Positions 9,465-17,227 of a stretch of DNA of 64,000 nucleotides are shown one piece after another (position 1 is the stretch's first letter; each line of letters starts with the position of its first letter). The notes under the pieces are model-generated. The model saw only the letters and a list, made by a program, of their open reading frames with translations, was not told the origin of the DNA and did no database searches. Position numbers and translations under genes: made by a program. Source of the stretch: Zoogloeaceae bacterium (GTDB taxonomy: Bacteria > Pseudomonadota > Gammaproteobacteria > Burkholderiales > Rhodocyclaceae); the NCBI GenBank assembly GCA_024235595.1, contig JACKMC010000005.1:124001-188000 (forward strand), written 5' to 3'.

Positions 9465-9887
9465 ATGTTCCGCAAGAAACAGAGCAAGTCTATCGAGATC
9501 AACAAGCTTTCGAGCCTGGTCGCCGACAATGTCGAGATCAATGGCGATCTCGCCTTTTCGGCGGGACTGCGGGTGGACGGCAAGATCTGTGGCAATCTCA
9601 GCAACAAGGAAGGCTCCAAGGGCCTGTTGGTGCTGAGTGACCAGGGTTGCATCGAGGGTGACGTCCATGTCTACGATGCCGTGGTCAATGGCACGATCAT
9701 TGGAAACCTCACGGTCGATCACTTCGTCGAGCTACAGCCCAAGTCACGGGTGACCGGCGACATCAGCTACCGCCAGTTGCAGATGGATTGCGGCGCTGCG
9801 GTGGACGGCAAGCTGACCCGCATCGGCGACGAACTCGTCGAGCGCAACGTGGTCGAGTTGCAGCCCGCGGCGGCCAAGCAATCGTGA
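9465..9887 (+). CDS. bactofilin (polymer-forming cytoskeletal protein)
   Basis: A 140-residue bactofilin. Bactofilins form nucleotide-free beta-helical filaments on the inner membrane that localise cell-wall enzymes. The central region (about residues 20-115) shows the repeating short beta pattern: NVEINGDLAFSAGLRVDGK, then IEGDVHVYDAVVNGTIIGNL and FVELQPKSRVTGDI. Short, less ordered ends flank it, as is usual. An AGGAG lies just before ATG 9465. It follows the coiled-coil protein by 32 bases and precedes NfeD by 13, so the five genes from 8144 to 11228 are probably one transcript. Confidence 0.95.
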   Translation: MFRKKQSKSIEINKLSSLVADNVEINGDLAFSAGLRVDGKICGNLSNKEGSKGLLVLSDQGCIEGDVHVYDAVVNGTIIGNLTVDHFVELQPKSRVTGDISYRQLQMDCGAAVDGKLTRIGDELVERNVVELQPAAAKQS

Positions 9888-9900
9888 ACGTTCAGCTTCC

Positions 9901-10350
9901 ATGCTGAATGCCTTGCAGTGGTGGCATTGGGTCGTTTTCGGAATCGCACTGACGCTTGCCGAACTCGCGATCCCTTCGTTTTTCATTGTCTGGTTCGGGC
10001 TCGGCGCCTTGTTGGTCGGGCTCCTTTTGGTGGTGGTGCCGGAGCTGTCGCTCACCGCCCAGCTCGCGCTGTGGACGCTCGCGTCGATCGCCATGCTCGC
10101 ATTGTGGTTCAGGGTATTTCGTCCAGGATTGCAGCGCACCCGAATCGGTCAGTCTGACGGCGAGATCATTGGCGAAGCCGGCTTGCTGGTGGCCGACGTG
10201 GCTCCGTATTCTCGTGGCCGGGCACGCTTCCAGAAGCCGCTTCTCGGCTCGGAGGAATGGGCGTGCATCGCCGATGAGGAAATCGCTGCGGGGCAGCGGG
10301 TCCGGGTGGTCTCGGTGGAAGGTAGTTTTCTCAAGGTAACAAGGGCCTGA
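9901..10350 (+). CDS. NfeD family membrane protein
   Basis: A 149-residue NfeD-like protein of the short, protease-less type. Two or three membrane helices fill residues 8-75, and a C-terminal OB-fold beta domain follows (about residues 85-149, with the GEAGLLVADV and GQRVRVVSVEGSFLKV strands). Such proteins partner with SPFH proteins in membrane microdomains, and the SPFH gene follows here after only 17 bases, a conserved pairing. Confidence 0.92.
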   Translation: MLNALQWWHWVVFGIALTLAELAIPSFFIVWFGLGALLVGLLLVVVPELSLTAQLALWTLASIAMLALWFRVFRPGLQRTRIGQSDGEIIGEAGLLVADVAPYSRGRARFQKPLLGSEEWACIADEEIAAGQRVRVVSVEGSFLKVTRA

Positions 10351-10367
10351 CTGGCCGGGAGCAGGGA

Positions 10368-11228
10368 ATGACGGACGGTTTGGTGGTGATGTTGGCGATC
10401 CTGATTTTCGTCATCGTCACGATTGCGAAAGGGGTCAGGATCGTCTCGCAGGGCGAGGAATGGGTCGTCGAGCGGCTCGGCAAGTATCACTCGACGCTCA
10501 AGCCCGGGCTTCGCATCATCATTCCCTACCTTGACCGCGTGGCCTACCGCTTGGTCACCAAGGACATCATCCTCGATGTGCAGGAGCAGGAGGTCATCAC
10601 CCGCGACAACGCAGTCATTCTCACCAACGCGGTGGCCTTCATCAAGGTGACCGATCCCGTCAAGGCGGTGTATGGCGTTACCGACTATGGCGAGGCGATC
10701 CGCAATTTGATCATGACCACGCTTCGCTCGATCATTGGTGAAATGGATCTCGACGCGGCACTGTCATCCCGCGACAAGATCAAGGCGCGATTGCGTGAGA
10801 GCATTGCCGACGAGGCGATCGACTGGGGCCTCACCGTCAAGTCGGTGGAGATACAGGACATCAATCCTTCCGAGTCGATGCAGCGGGCCATGGAGATGCA
10901 GGCAGCCGCCGAGCGTGAGCGCAAGGCGATGGTGACGCGTTCGGAGGGTGCGAAGCAATCGGCGATCCTTGAGGCCGAGGCGCGTCTCGAGTCGGCGAAG
11001 CGCGATGCCAACGCGCAGGTGATGCTGGCCGAGGCATCGGCCGAAGCGATCCGCAGAGTGGCCAGCGCGGTGGGCGACAAACCGGCACCGATGTACTACC
11101 TGCTCGGCGAAAAGTACGTGACCGCGCTGCAGAGCCTCGGTGTATCGCAGAACGCCAAGATCGTGCTGCTGCCGGGTGATCTGCAAGAGGCGGTCAGGGG
11201 ATTGTTCTCGGGCGCCGCGCCGCGCTGA
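10368..11228 (+). CDS. SPFH/stomatin-like protein (QmcA type)
   Basis: A 286-residue slipin/stomatin-like protein that probably forms oligomeric rings in membrane microdomains and influences membrane protease activity. An N-terminal membrane helix (residues 4-22) is followed by the SPFH/band 7 domain (EEWVVERLGKYHSTLKPGL through about residue 180). A charged helical coil comes next (about 180-235, with an AAAERERKAMVTRSEGAKQ-type pattern), and then a short conserved end. It is adjacent to and downstream of its usual partner NfeD. It converges with the GT39 gene at 11269. Confidence 0.93.
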   Translation: MTDGLVVMLAILIFVIVTIAKGVRIVSQGEEWVVERLGKYHSTLKPGLRIIIPYLDRVAYRLVTKDIILDVQEQEVITRDNAVILTNAVAFIKVTDPVKAVYGVTDYGEAIRNLIMTTLRSIIGEMDLDAALSSRDKIKARLRESIADEAIDWGLTVKSVEIQDINPSESMQRAMEMQAAAERERKAMVTRSEGAKQSAILEAEARLESAKRDANAQVMLAEASAEAIRRVASAVGDKPAPMYYLLGEKYVTALQSLGVSQNAKIVLLPGDLQEAVRGLFSGAAPR

Positions 11229-11268
11229 GCAGGGATGAGGAGCGGCCCGGCGAAGGCCGGTCGCTTCG

Positions 11269-12723
11269 CTACTCGTAGCCCTTGAAGTCGCGCAGCAGGA
11301 AGACATGGACCTCGCGGCCGAAGTCGCGGTAGATGTCCACCTTGACATTGCCCACCAGCTCGCTGCTTGCGAAACGCGCGGCGATGGCGTCGATCGACGG
11401 ACTTCGCGAAACAAGCAGCACATCGCGCCCGACCTTGTCCCTGAGCGTGGTGGTGAGCTGGTAGTGGTCGATGACGTTGCCCGCGGGATTCCAGCTCGCG
11501 TATTCCTTCGGACGGTCGAAATAGATCAGCTGGGCCAGCAACTCCCTGTCGCCGGCGACGAGGATTGCCTCCGGATGTGAGCGCAGCGCAGGCGCGACAC
11601 CGCTCGCCAGCTCGTGCCAGCCGCGGGCACGCTTGTAGGGGTCCTTGGAGCGCGTCATCTCGACGCCCGCGAGGCTGGTGAGGTCGGGCCAGTGATAGAT
11701 CAGCGAGACCAGCACGGTGTTGAGGGCCACTGCGCAGATTGCCCAGGTTCGGCGCCCGGAATCGATCCAGAACGCAATCGTCAGGATGGTCCCGGCAACG
11801 AAGGCGGGCGCGGCCCAGTTGCCGTTGGCGCCGCCCGACGCCGCCTGAGCACCGACCAGCAACAACAGGGGGAGGCAAAAGGCGAGCAGCGGCTGGAACG
11901 CGGCTGCGCCACGCCACACCGTGCGCAGGCTGAACAAGGCCCAGATCAGCCCGATCGAGAGCAGGGGCCCAAAGGATGCGAGCTGGGCGACCAGGAATTC
12001 GCCGAGATTGGCGCTGTCCGAGACGCCGTCATCGACATGGGTGATGGCGGCGGTGTGGCGCAGGGTGGGAAAGTCGTTCTGCCAGTTCCACCACAGGTTG
12101 GGGGCGAAGACGGCGAGCGCCAGAAGCAGCGCGAGCCACGGACGTGGACTCGCCAGCGCCCGCCGACCGCGCGGCAGCATCAGCATCACCAGCAGTGCCG
12201 AGGGCAGAAATGCCGCCATCGTGTATTTCGACAGCAAGCCCAGCCCCACGGCAAGTCCCAGCCCGAGCCAGTCGCGCCAGCGCTGGTGCTCGAGCGCCCG
12301 AAGGAGGAAGAGCATGCCGAGCGACCAGAAGAACAGCAGCGGTGCGTCGGTGGAGACGAACAGGCCGAGCGCGCCCACAAGCGGCATGGTGAGGAAGGCG
12401 AGTCCTGACCAGAACCCGATCCGGGCATCGAACAGACGTGTGCCCAGCGCCGCCAGTACCAGTGATGTCGCCGGATAGAGCAACAGCGCCGGCAGCTTGA
12501 CCGCGAGAATGCCGTCACCGAATGCCGCGGTCGAGGCGGCAATGAGCGCCGCGATGACCGGGGGCTTGGAGAAGTAGCCCCAGTCGAGCGCTTTCGACCA
12601 GCCCCAGTAGTAGGCTTCGTCGACATAGAGATCGATACCGAGGTGCCGGATCACCCACAGGCGGTAAGCGGTGACCAGCAGCCCGATGACCAGCAGCAGT
12701 GCTGCAGACCGGCGCGCCGTCAT
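11269..12723 (-). CDS. GT39 family glycosyltransferase (ArnT-like), last gene of cluster
   Basis: A 484-residue polytopic enzyme of the ArnT/PMT superfamily. These enzymes move a sugar from a polyprenyl phosphate donor to a periplasmic acceptor such as lipid A or a protein. The diagnostic first-loop acidic pair is in YVDEAYYWGWSKALDWGYFSKPP near residue 35, followed by about ten hydrophobic helices and a soluble C-terminal domain of roughly 120 residues. ATG 12723 overlaps the stop of the upstream GT39 gene as ATGA. The frame is open far upstream, but that part lies antiphase inside the neighbouring gene. Donor sugar and acceptor are unknown. Two tandem ArnT-like genes suggest two transfer steps or two acceptors. 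Confidence 0.88.
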   Translation of the reverse strand: MTARRSAALLLVIGLLVTAYRLWVIRHLGIDLYVDEAYYWGWSKALDWGYFSKPPVIAALIAASTAAFGDGILAVKLPALLLYPATSLVLAALGTRLFDARIGFWSGLAFLTMPLVGALGLFVSTDAPLLFFWSLGMLFLLRALEHQRWRDWLGLGLAVGLGLLSKYTMAAFLPSALLVMLMLPRGRRALASPRPWLALLLALAVFAPNLWWNWQNDFPTLRHTAAITHVDDGVSDSANLGEFLVAQLASFGPLLSIGLIWALFSLRTVWRGAAAFQPLLAFCLPLLLLVGAQAASGGANGNWAAPAFVAGTILTIAFWIDSGRRTWAICAVALNTVLVSLIYHWPDLTSLAGVEMTRSKDPYKRARGWHELASGVAPALRSHPEAILVAGDRELLAQLIYFDRPKEYASWNPAGNVIDHYQLTTTLRDKVGRDVLLVSRSPSIDAIAARFASSELVGNVKVDIYRDFGREVHVFLLRDFKGYE

Positions 12724-14273
12724 TCGGTGTGCCTGCGCACCAGGGCGACACCACCTTCGATGGCGAGGGTGTCGTAGCCCGTCTGCGGAATACGGTCGAT
12801 GCGGGTAACCGCGAGACCACCCGGCGCCGGCTCCTCGCGCTGGGTAACAGCCTGGCGGTAGACGCTGAAGCTGGGTGCGGTGAAGCTCTTGAGGGTGACC
12901 GCCTCGTCCATTTCGCGCAGCTTGATCGCCATGTCGCGCACCGGCCCCTGGACGAGCGCGCCGGCGTAGGGAACGACGAGTGCGGCGAGCACCGTCACCT
13001 GCAGCGCGGCCGCCACGACCAGCCGCTTCCACAGCGCTTGCCGCCATCGCAGCATCACGACGATCCATATCAGCAGCGCGGCCAGCGTGCCGATGTAGTA
13101 GCGGGCATCGGCGAGCTCGAGCGCACGTCCGAGCTGGGCGCGGTAGTAGGCGTCGCCCGCGGTGGAGTTCGACAGCGCCGAGAAGATCCACGGCAGGGCG
13201 GGAAACACGGCCAGCAATAGGCTTGGCGCCGCAAGATGCAGCCATGCCCGGCGCAGCGTGTCGCGATGGGCCGCGATGAGGATGAACAGCGGCGTGATGC
13301 CATACAGCACATAGTGCGGCAGCTTGGTGCCCGAGAGGCTGAAGAACAGCACCACGAAGCCGCTCCAGATCCACAGGAAGCGACGCACGCTGGTGCGGCT
13401 GTCGTCGCGCACGTTGCGCAGTGCGGCAAAGAATGGGCCGCTCCAGGGCAGCAGCAGCAAGGGCACGGCGATCAGGTAGTAGAGCGCGCTGCCGCCGTGT
13501 CCTTCCAGCGTGCCGGCGAAGCGTTGCACGTTGTGCTTGAGAAAGAAGCCGTCGATGAAGAGCTGGCCGTGTATCGACAGGGCGGCCACATACCAGGGCA
13601 GGACGATGAGTGCGAGAATCAGCCAGCCCAGCGGGTCGAAGACCGCCCGGGCCCAGCGGCGCCAGTCGCCACGCGACGCGCAGTAAAGAAAGGTGACCGC
13701 CGATGGCACGATGAGCGCGATCGGCCCCTTGGTCAGGGCACCCAGGCCCATCCATACGAAAGCCCGCAGCAAGGGGGTCCGGCGGCCGGATTCGAGATGT
13801 CGCCAGGCATCGAAGAGCGTCAGCGCCAGCAGCAGATTGAGCAGCGCATCGGCGGTGGCGGCGCGTCCGATGGCGAAGGGGCCGAGCGCCGTCGCGGCGA
13901 TTCCCAAGGCGAGCAGCGCGGTGTCCTGGCCGAAGCGCTGACGCACGAACAGCCAGGTCGCGTAGCACCAGCCGATCGCAGCCAGCGCCGAGGGAAGGCG
14001 GAACGCCCATTCGGTGGGCCCCAGCGCCAGATAGGAGAGGGCCTGCAGCCAGTAGACGAGGATCGGTTTGTCGAAGCGGTGTTCGCCGTTGAGATAGGTG
14101 GAGAGGAAGTCGCCGCGCTCGAACATCTCGCGCGTGGCCTCGGAGAAGGCGCCCTCATCGACATCGAACAAGGGCGCGGCACCGAGTCGCAGCAGGAAGG
14201 CGAGCAGCGGCAGGGCCAGTAGCAGTGCGACCAGCCATCCTTCATGGCGCCGTTGCTCGACGGGCGGGGTCAT
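12720..14273 (-). CDS. GT39 family glycosyltransferase (ArnT-like)
   Basis: A 517-residue membrane glycosyltransferase with the same architecture as its downstream neighbour. The N-terminal helix is followed by the acidic loop FDVDEGAFSEATREM (about residues 36-50), the HRFDKPILVYWLQ segment, many hydrophobic helices, and a C-terminal periplasmic domain of about 110 residues. It is close to ArnT-type enzymes, but assignment to lipid A aminoarabinose transfer is not justified, because no arnA, arnB or arnD genes are present here. It overlaps both flanking genes by ATGA, so expression is probably coupled. Confidence 0.88.
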   Translation of the reverse strand: MTPPVEQRRHEGWLVALLLALPLLAFLLRLGAAPLFDVDEGAFSEATREMFERGDFLSTYLNGEHRFDKPILVYWLQALSYLALGPTEWAFRLPSALAAIGWCYATWLFVRQRFGQDTALLALGIAATALGPFAIGRAATADALLNLLLALTLFDAWRHLESGRRTPLLRAFVWMGLGALTKGPIALIVPSAVTFLYCASRGDWRRWARAVFDPLGWLILALIVLPWYVAALSIHGQLFIDGFFLKHNVQRFAGTLEGHGGSALYYLIAVPLLLLPWSGPFFAALRNVRDDSRTSVRRFLWIWSGFVVLFFSLSGTKLPHYVLYGITPLFILIAAHRDTLRRAWLHLAAPSLLLAVFPALPWIFSALSNSTAGDAYYRAQLGRALELADARYYIGTLAALLIWIVVMLRWRQALWKRLVVAAALQVTVLAALVVPYAGALVQGPVRDMAIKLREMDEAVTLKSFTAPSFSVYRQAVTQREEPAPGGLAVTRIDRIPQTGYDTLAIEGGVALVRRHTE

Positions 14274-15328
14274 TTGCGGGGGCCGCTCATCCAGGCTTGC
14301 GCGTCATCCAGCGGTTCGCGACCACGTGCCAGATAGGCCTGCGATGCGCCGGACTCGAAGAGCACGCGGGTGAGAAGTTCGGCCAGCACGCCAGATGTCA
14401 CCATCTGGACCCCGGCGATCACCATGAAGAAGCCTCCGAAGAGCAGCGGCCGGGTTCCGATCGATTCACCGAGGAATAGCTTGACGCCCATCAGGTAGGT
14501 GAGGATCAACACGCCGATTGCGCCGAGGCCGATGCCGATACCTCCGAAGAAATGGCCTGGGCGGGTGCGAAAGCGCATGAAGAAGTATACGAACAGCAGG
14601 TCCAGCACGACGCGGAAGGTGCGCGAAATGCCGTATTTGGATTCACCGAAGACCCGCGCGTGATGGGTGACCACCTCCTGGGCGATACGGCGCGGCGTGG
14701 TCACCGTTGCGAGCCATGCCGGGATGAAGCGGTGCATCTCGCCGTAGAGCTTGACGTTCTTGATGGCGCTGCCACGGAAGACCTTGAGGCTGCAACCGTA
14801 GTCCTTGAGGTGCACGCCGGTCATGCGGGCGATCAGGCGGTTGGCGATGCGGGAGGGGATCTTGCGCAGCAGCAATCCATCCTGCCGGTTCTTGCGCCAG
14901 CCGGCCACCAGGTCCAGGTCTTCCTTCAGCAGGCGATTGACCATGCGTGGAATGTCGATCGGGTCGTTCTGCAGGTCGCCGTCCATGGTCACGATCACGT
15001 CACCGCGTGCAGCATCGAGGCCCGCCTGCATTGCCGCGGTCTGCTTGAAGTTTCGCACCAGCTCGATGATCCGCACATGCGGTCCGTACGCTGTCGCGCA
15101 GCGCCGGAGCTCGGCGGGCGTGGAGTCGGAGCTGCCATCGTCGACGAGCAGGATTTCCCACGGAAAGGGGTAGCCGTCGAGCGCGACATGGACGCGCTCG
15201 AGCAAGGGCTCGACGTTCTCCGCCTCGTTGTACATCGGCACCACCAGCGAAAGCCGGTGTGGCGGCAGGTCGGCAGGAATCTCGGGGCTTGCCGGCGGCA
15301 GTGGGGATTTGGTCATGGATTGGGTCAT
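14270..15328 (-). CDS. GT2 family polyprenyl-phosphate glycosyltransferase (ArnC/DPMS-like)
   Basis: A 352-residue enzyme that probably makes the polyprenyl-phosphate sugar used by the two GT39 enzymes downstream. The cytosolic GT-A domain opens with LSLVVPMYNEAENVEPLLE and has LVDDGSSDST, the metal-binding TMDGDLQNDP and the KDYGCSLKVFR segment. Two C-terminal helices (about residues 240-265 and 275-305) match the ArnC/GtrB layout. I used ATG 15328 because it overlaps the upstream stop as ATGA; a second methionine four codons later is equally good. The sugar cannot be read from the sequence. Confidence 0.92.
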   Translation of the reverse strand: MTQSMTKSPLPPASPEIPADLPPHRLSLVVPMYNEAENVEPLLERVHVALDGYPFPWEILLVDDGSSDSTPAELRRCATAYGPHVRIIELVRNFKQTAAMQAGLDAARGDVIVTMDGDLQNDPIDIPRMVNRLLKEDLDLVAGWRKNRQDGLLLRKIPSRIANRLIARMTGVHLKDYGCSLKVFRGSAIKNVKLYGEMHRFIPAWLATVTTPRRIAQEVVTHHARVFGESKYGISRTFRVVLDLLFVYFFMRFRTRPGHFFGGIGIGLGAIGVLILTYLMGVKLFLGESIGTRPLLFGGFFMVIAGVQMVTSGVLAELLTRVLFESGASQAYLARGREPLDDAQAWMSGPRK

Positions 15329-16239
15329 GGATGAGTGGATTCCGTAGTCTGCTGCGGGCCGGGGCCGTGGGTCGGAAAGAGCCAGGCAATGCTACCTGCA
15401 ATCACCGCGCTGGCGATCACGAACAGATGAAGCGCAAGGGCGCCCTTGAGTCCGTCGGACAGTGCGACGCCCGCGGGCAGCATTGCCGCCGCCGCCCCCG
15501 CCTCGTAGGTTCCGAAGCCGGCTACGCCCTGGATGGGCAGGATCGCGGCCAATTCGGCGCCTAGCGCACCGGCGGCGCCGGTCGTCAGCACCGCAGGCAG
15601 CGCCGCCGAAAGGACGTAGGCCTGCACCAGCAGCTTGACCGACCAGTTGGCGAGGGTCCATAGCCAGCCGAAGCGGGCGTGCCGGGTGGTTTCGGCAAAG
15701 GCATCGCGCACCCTTGCGAGTTTCGAAGTCAGCGTGCCGCCTTGCTGCCAATCGTGGGGCCGGCTCGCCCAGCGGGGCAACCACCAGGCGAAGGCAATGA
15801 CCGCCAGCACTGCAAGCGCCCGCAGCCACGCAGGAAGTCCAGGCCACACGATGGCCGCCAGGGCCATCACCACGAAGGCGTCCTGGAGGCGAAGCCAGAA
15901 CAGCGATGCCACCGCCCGCCCCAGCGGCGTGCCGAAGGTTTGCCGCAGCAACAAGGGGAAAGCGGCTTCGCCGCCGCGGAACGGCACCACGTTGATCATT
16001 GCGTTGTGCACCAGCACGATGCGCAGGCAGGCGGGATAGCGGCCGGATGCGTCGGCGCGGAATTCGTCGTGGATGCGGAGGGCCCGCAACAGGTAGCTGA
16101 CCGCGAATCCACACGCGGCGATGAGCAGCACCCCGGGTGAAAGGCGCTCGAGCGCGATCCCCAGCTCCCGCCAGCGCCCGTCCGAGAGCAGCCAGCCCAA
16201 CAGGGCGACGCTCAGGAGTATCGCGACCAGCCGCTTCAT
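15325..16239 (-). CDS. flippase-like membrane protein (LPG synthase TM / UPF0104 type)
   Basis: A 304-residue polytopic protein with about eight hydrophobic helices. It carries the family landmarks LLRALRIHDEFRA, NVVPFRGGEAAFPLLLRQTFG (about residues 90-115) and the late IQGVAGFGTYEAG motif. The family includes the membrane half of lysylphosphatidylglycerol synthase and proteins implicated in flipping or handling lipid-linked intermediates. In this cluster it is the natural candidate to move the polyprenyl-phosphate sugar across the membrane. That role is inference. ATG 16239 overlaps the PAP2 stop as ATGA. Confidence 0.87.
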   Translation of the reverse strand: MKRLVAILLSVALLGWLLSDGRWRELGIALERLSPGVLLIAACGFAVSYLLRALRIHDEFRADASGRYPACLRIVLVHNAMINVVPFRGGEAAFPLLLRQTFGTPLGRAVASLFWLRLQDAFVVMALAAIVWPGLPAWLRALAVLAVIAFAWWLPRWASRPHDWQQGGTLTSKLARVRDAFAETTRHARFGWLWTLANWSVKLLVQAYVLSAALPAVLTTGAAGALGAELAAILPIQGVAGFGTYEAGAAAAMLPAGVALSDGLKGALALHLFVIASAVIAGSIAWLFPTHGPGPQQTTESTHP

Positions 16240-17054
16240 GCGCCGTGTCCCACGCGACTTGCAGGCCAGGCCATTGCCGCGCCGGTGATGCCCCAGAGCG
16301 CAAGCAGCCATTGAAAGAGCCGGGCTGGTGCATAGCCCGGATCCTGGAAAGCCAGCACCAGGCTGAGCGAGCCAAGTATTGCGGCCATCGCGCGGATGCC
16401 CTGCTTGCGCTCCCAGAACCTGAAGTGGTTCGAAAGGGTTACCCCCAGTACCCCGCAGAGCCAGCCGCCGGCCGCGCCGGCAAGGACGTCCAATGGCCAA
16501 TGCACACCGAGTGCGATACGTGCAAGTGCGACCGCTACCGCCAGCGCGATTGCTGCCGGCGCGAGGATGGCGCGATGGCTTTTCGAGGGCAGCAGCGCGA
16601 TGACCGCGGCAAGGCAGAACGCGGTGGTCGCATGACCCGAAGGGAAGGCCGGGTCGGGTGGCAGCGTGCCGACGAAATGAAAGGTGGTCGAATCGAGCAC
16701 CTGCGGCGGGCGGGGGACATCGAGCGCCCACTTGAAGCCTTGGCTGTAGAGCCAGCTGAAGGGCATGCCGAGCAGCATCGCCGCGCTCCAACGGGGCCGC
16801 AGACGAAGCGTCGGCGCAAACAAGGCGAGCGCGCCAAGGCTCGAGCCGAGCGCGCTAAGGGCCGCCCAGATCCACATCGGAAGCGTCTGCAGGAACGAAT
16901 TGGCATGGATGAACAGCGAGCGGTTCGCGTCCTGACTACCTGCCTGAAGAGCGAACGCCGCGATCACCACCGGCACGGCGGCGACGACTGAAAATGTGGC
17001 GAGTCGGTCTCGAGGTGTTCTTGTCACGGGGTCCGGAGATCGGGAAGACCTCAC
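16236..17054 (-). CDS. PAP2 superfamily membrane phosphatase
   Basis: A 272-residue lipid phosphatase with the three family motifs intact: K108 through R115-P116 (KWALDVPRPP), PSGHAT (residues 138-143), and R179 to D189 with the catalytic His185 in LGVHWPLDV. Around six membrane helices are visible. Such enzymes recycle undecaprenyl pyrophosphate or dephosphorylate other lipid phosphates; here it would regenerate carrier lipid for the downstream glycosyltransferases. The start is uncertain: GTG 17054 has no clear ribosome site, and GTG 17027 is an alternative. It heads the five-gene cluster and is divergent from purL. Confidence 0.88.
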   Translation of the reverse strand: MRSSRSPDPVTRTPRDRLATFSVVAAVPVVIAAFALQAGSQDANRSLFIHANSFLQTLPMWIWAALSALGSSLGALALFAPTLRLRPRWSAAMLLGMPFSWLYSQGFKWALDVPRPPQVLDSTTFHFVGTLPPDPAFPSGHATTAFCLAAVIALLPSKSHRAILAPAAIALAVAVALARIALGVHWPLDVLAGAAGGWLCGVLGVTLSNHFRFWERKQGIRAMAAILGSLSLVLAFQDPGYAPARLFQWLLALWGITGAAMAWPASRVGHGA

Positions 17055-17227
17055 ATTCTAGCCGATTGGGCCGTGTTCCCGTGCGGCGGTGCGGCGTGGC
17101 CCGCGCAGTTGCGGCCTGCGTGTCGTCGGCATGTCTCACGGGGCGTGGGTGCGGCTCGGTTATAATCCGTGCTCCCAATTTCAGCCAGGATGCGGCCCGC
17201 ATCCGGATTTCGCCTTCCTCGACCGAC

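Noticed and set aside
11229..11268. Terminator between the SPFH gene and the convergent GT39 gene
   Set aside because: A GC-rich imperfect stem is present, but pairing has mismatches and no T run follows on either strand.
12724..14010. Upstream extension of the last GT39 gene to 913 codons
   Set aside because: The extra part lies antiphase inside the neighbouring GT39 gene and has no membrane or family pattern. The ATGA overlap at 12720-12723 marks the true start.
13000..17054. Calling the glycosylation cluster an arn (aminoarabinose) operon
   Set aside because: Only ArnC-like and ArnT-like members are present. The UDP-sugar enzymes and deformylase are missing, and PAP2 and flippase-like genes are not part of arn.
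16994..17227. 78-codon N-terminal extension of purL
   Set aside because: It crosses the divergent promoter region, including a TATAAT, and lacks family similarity before MSQILKLRG.
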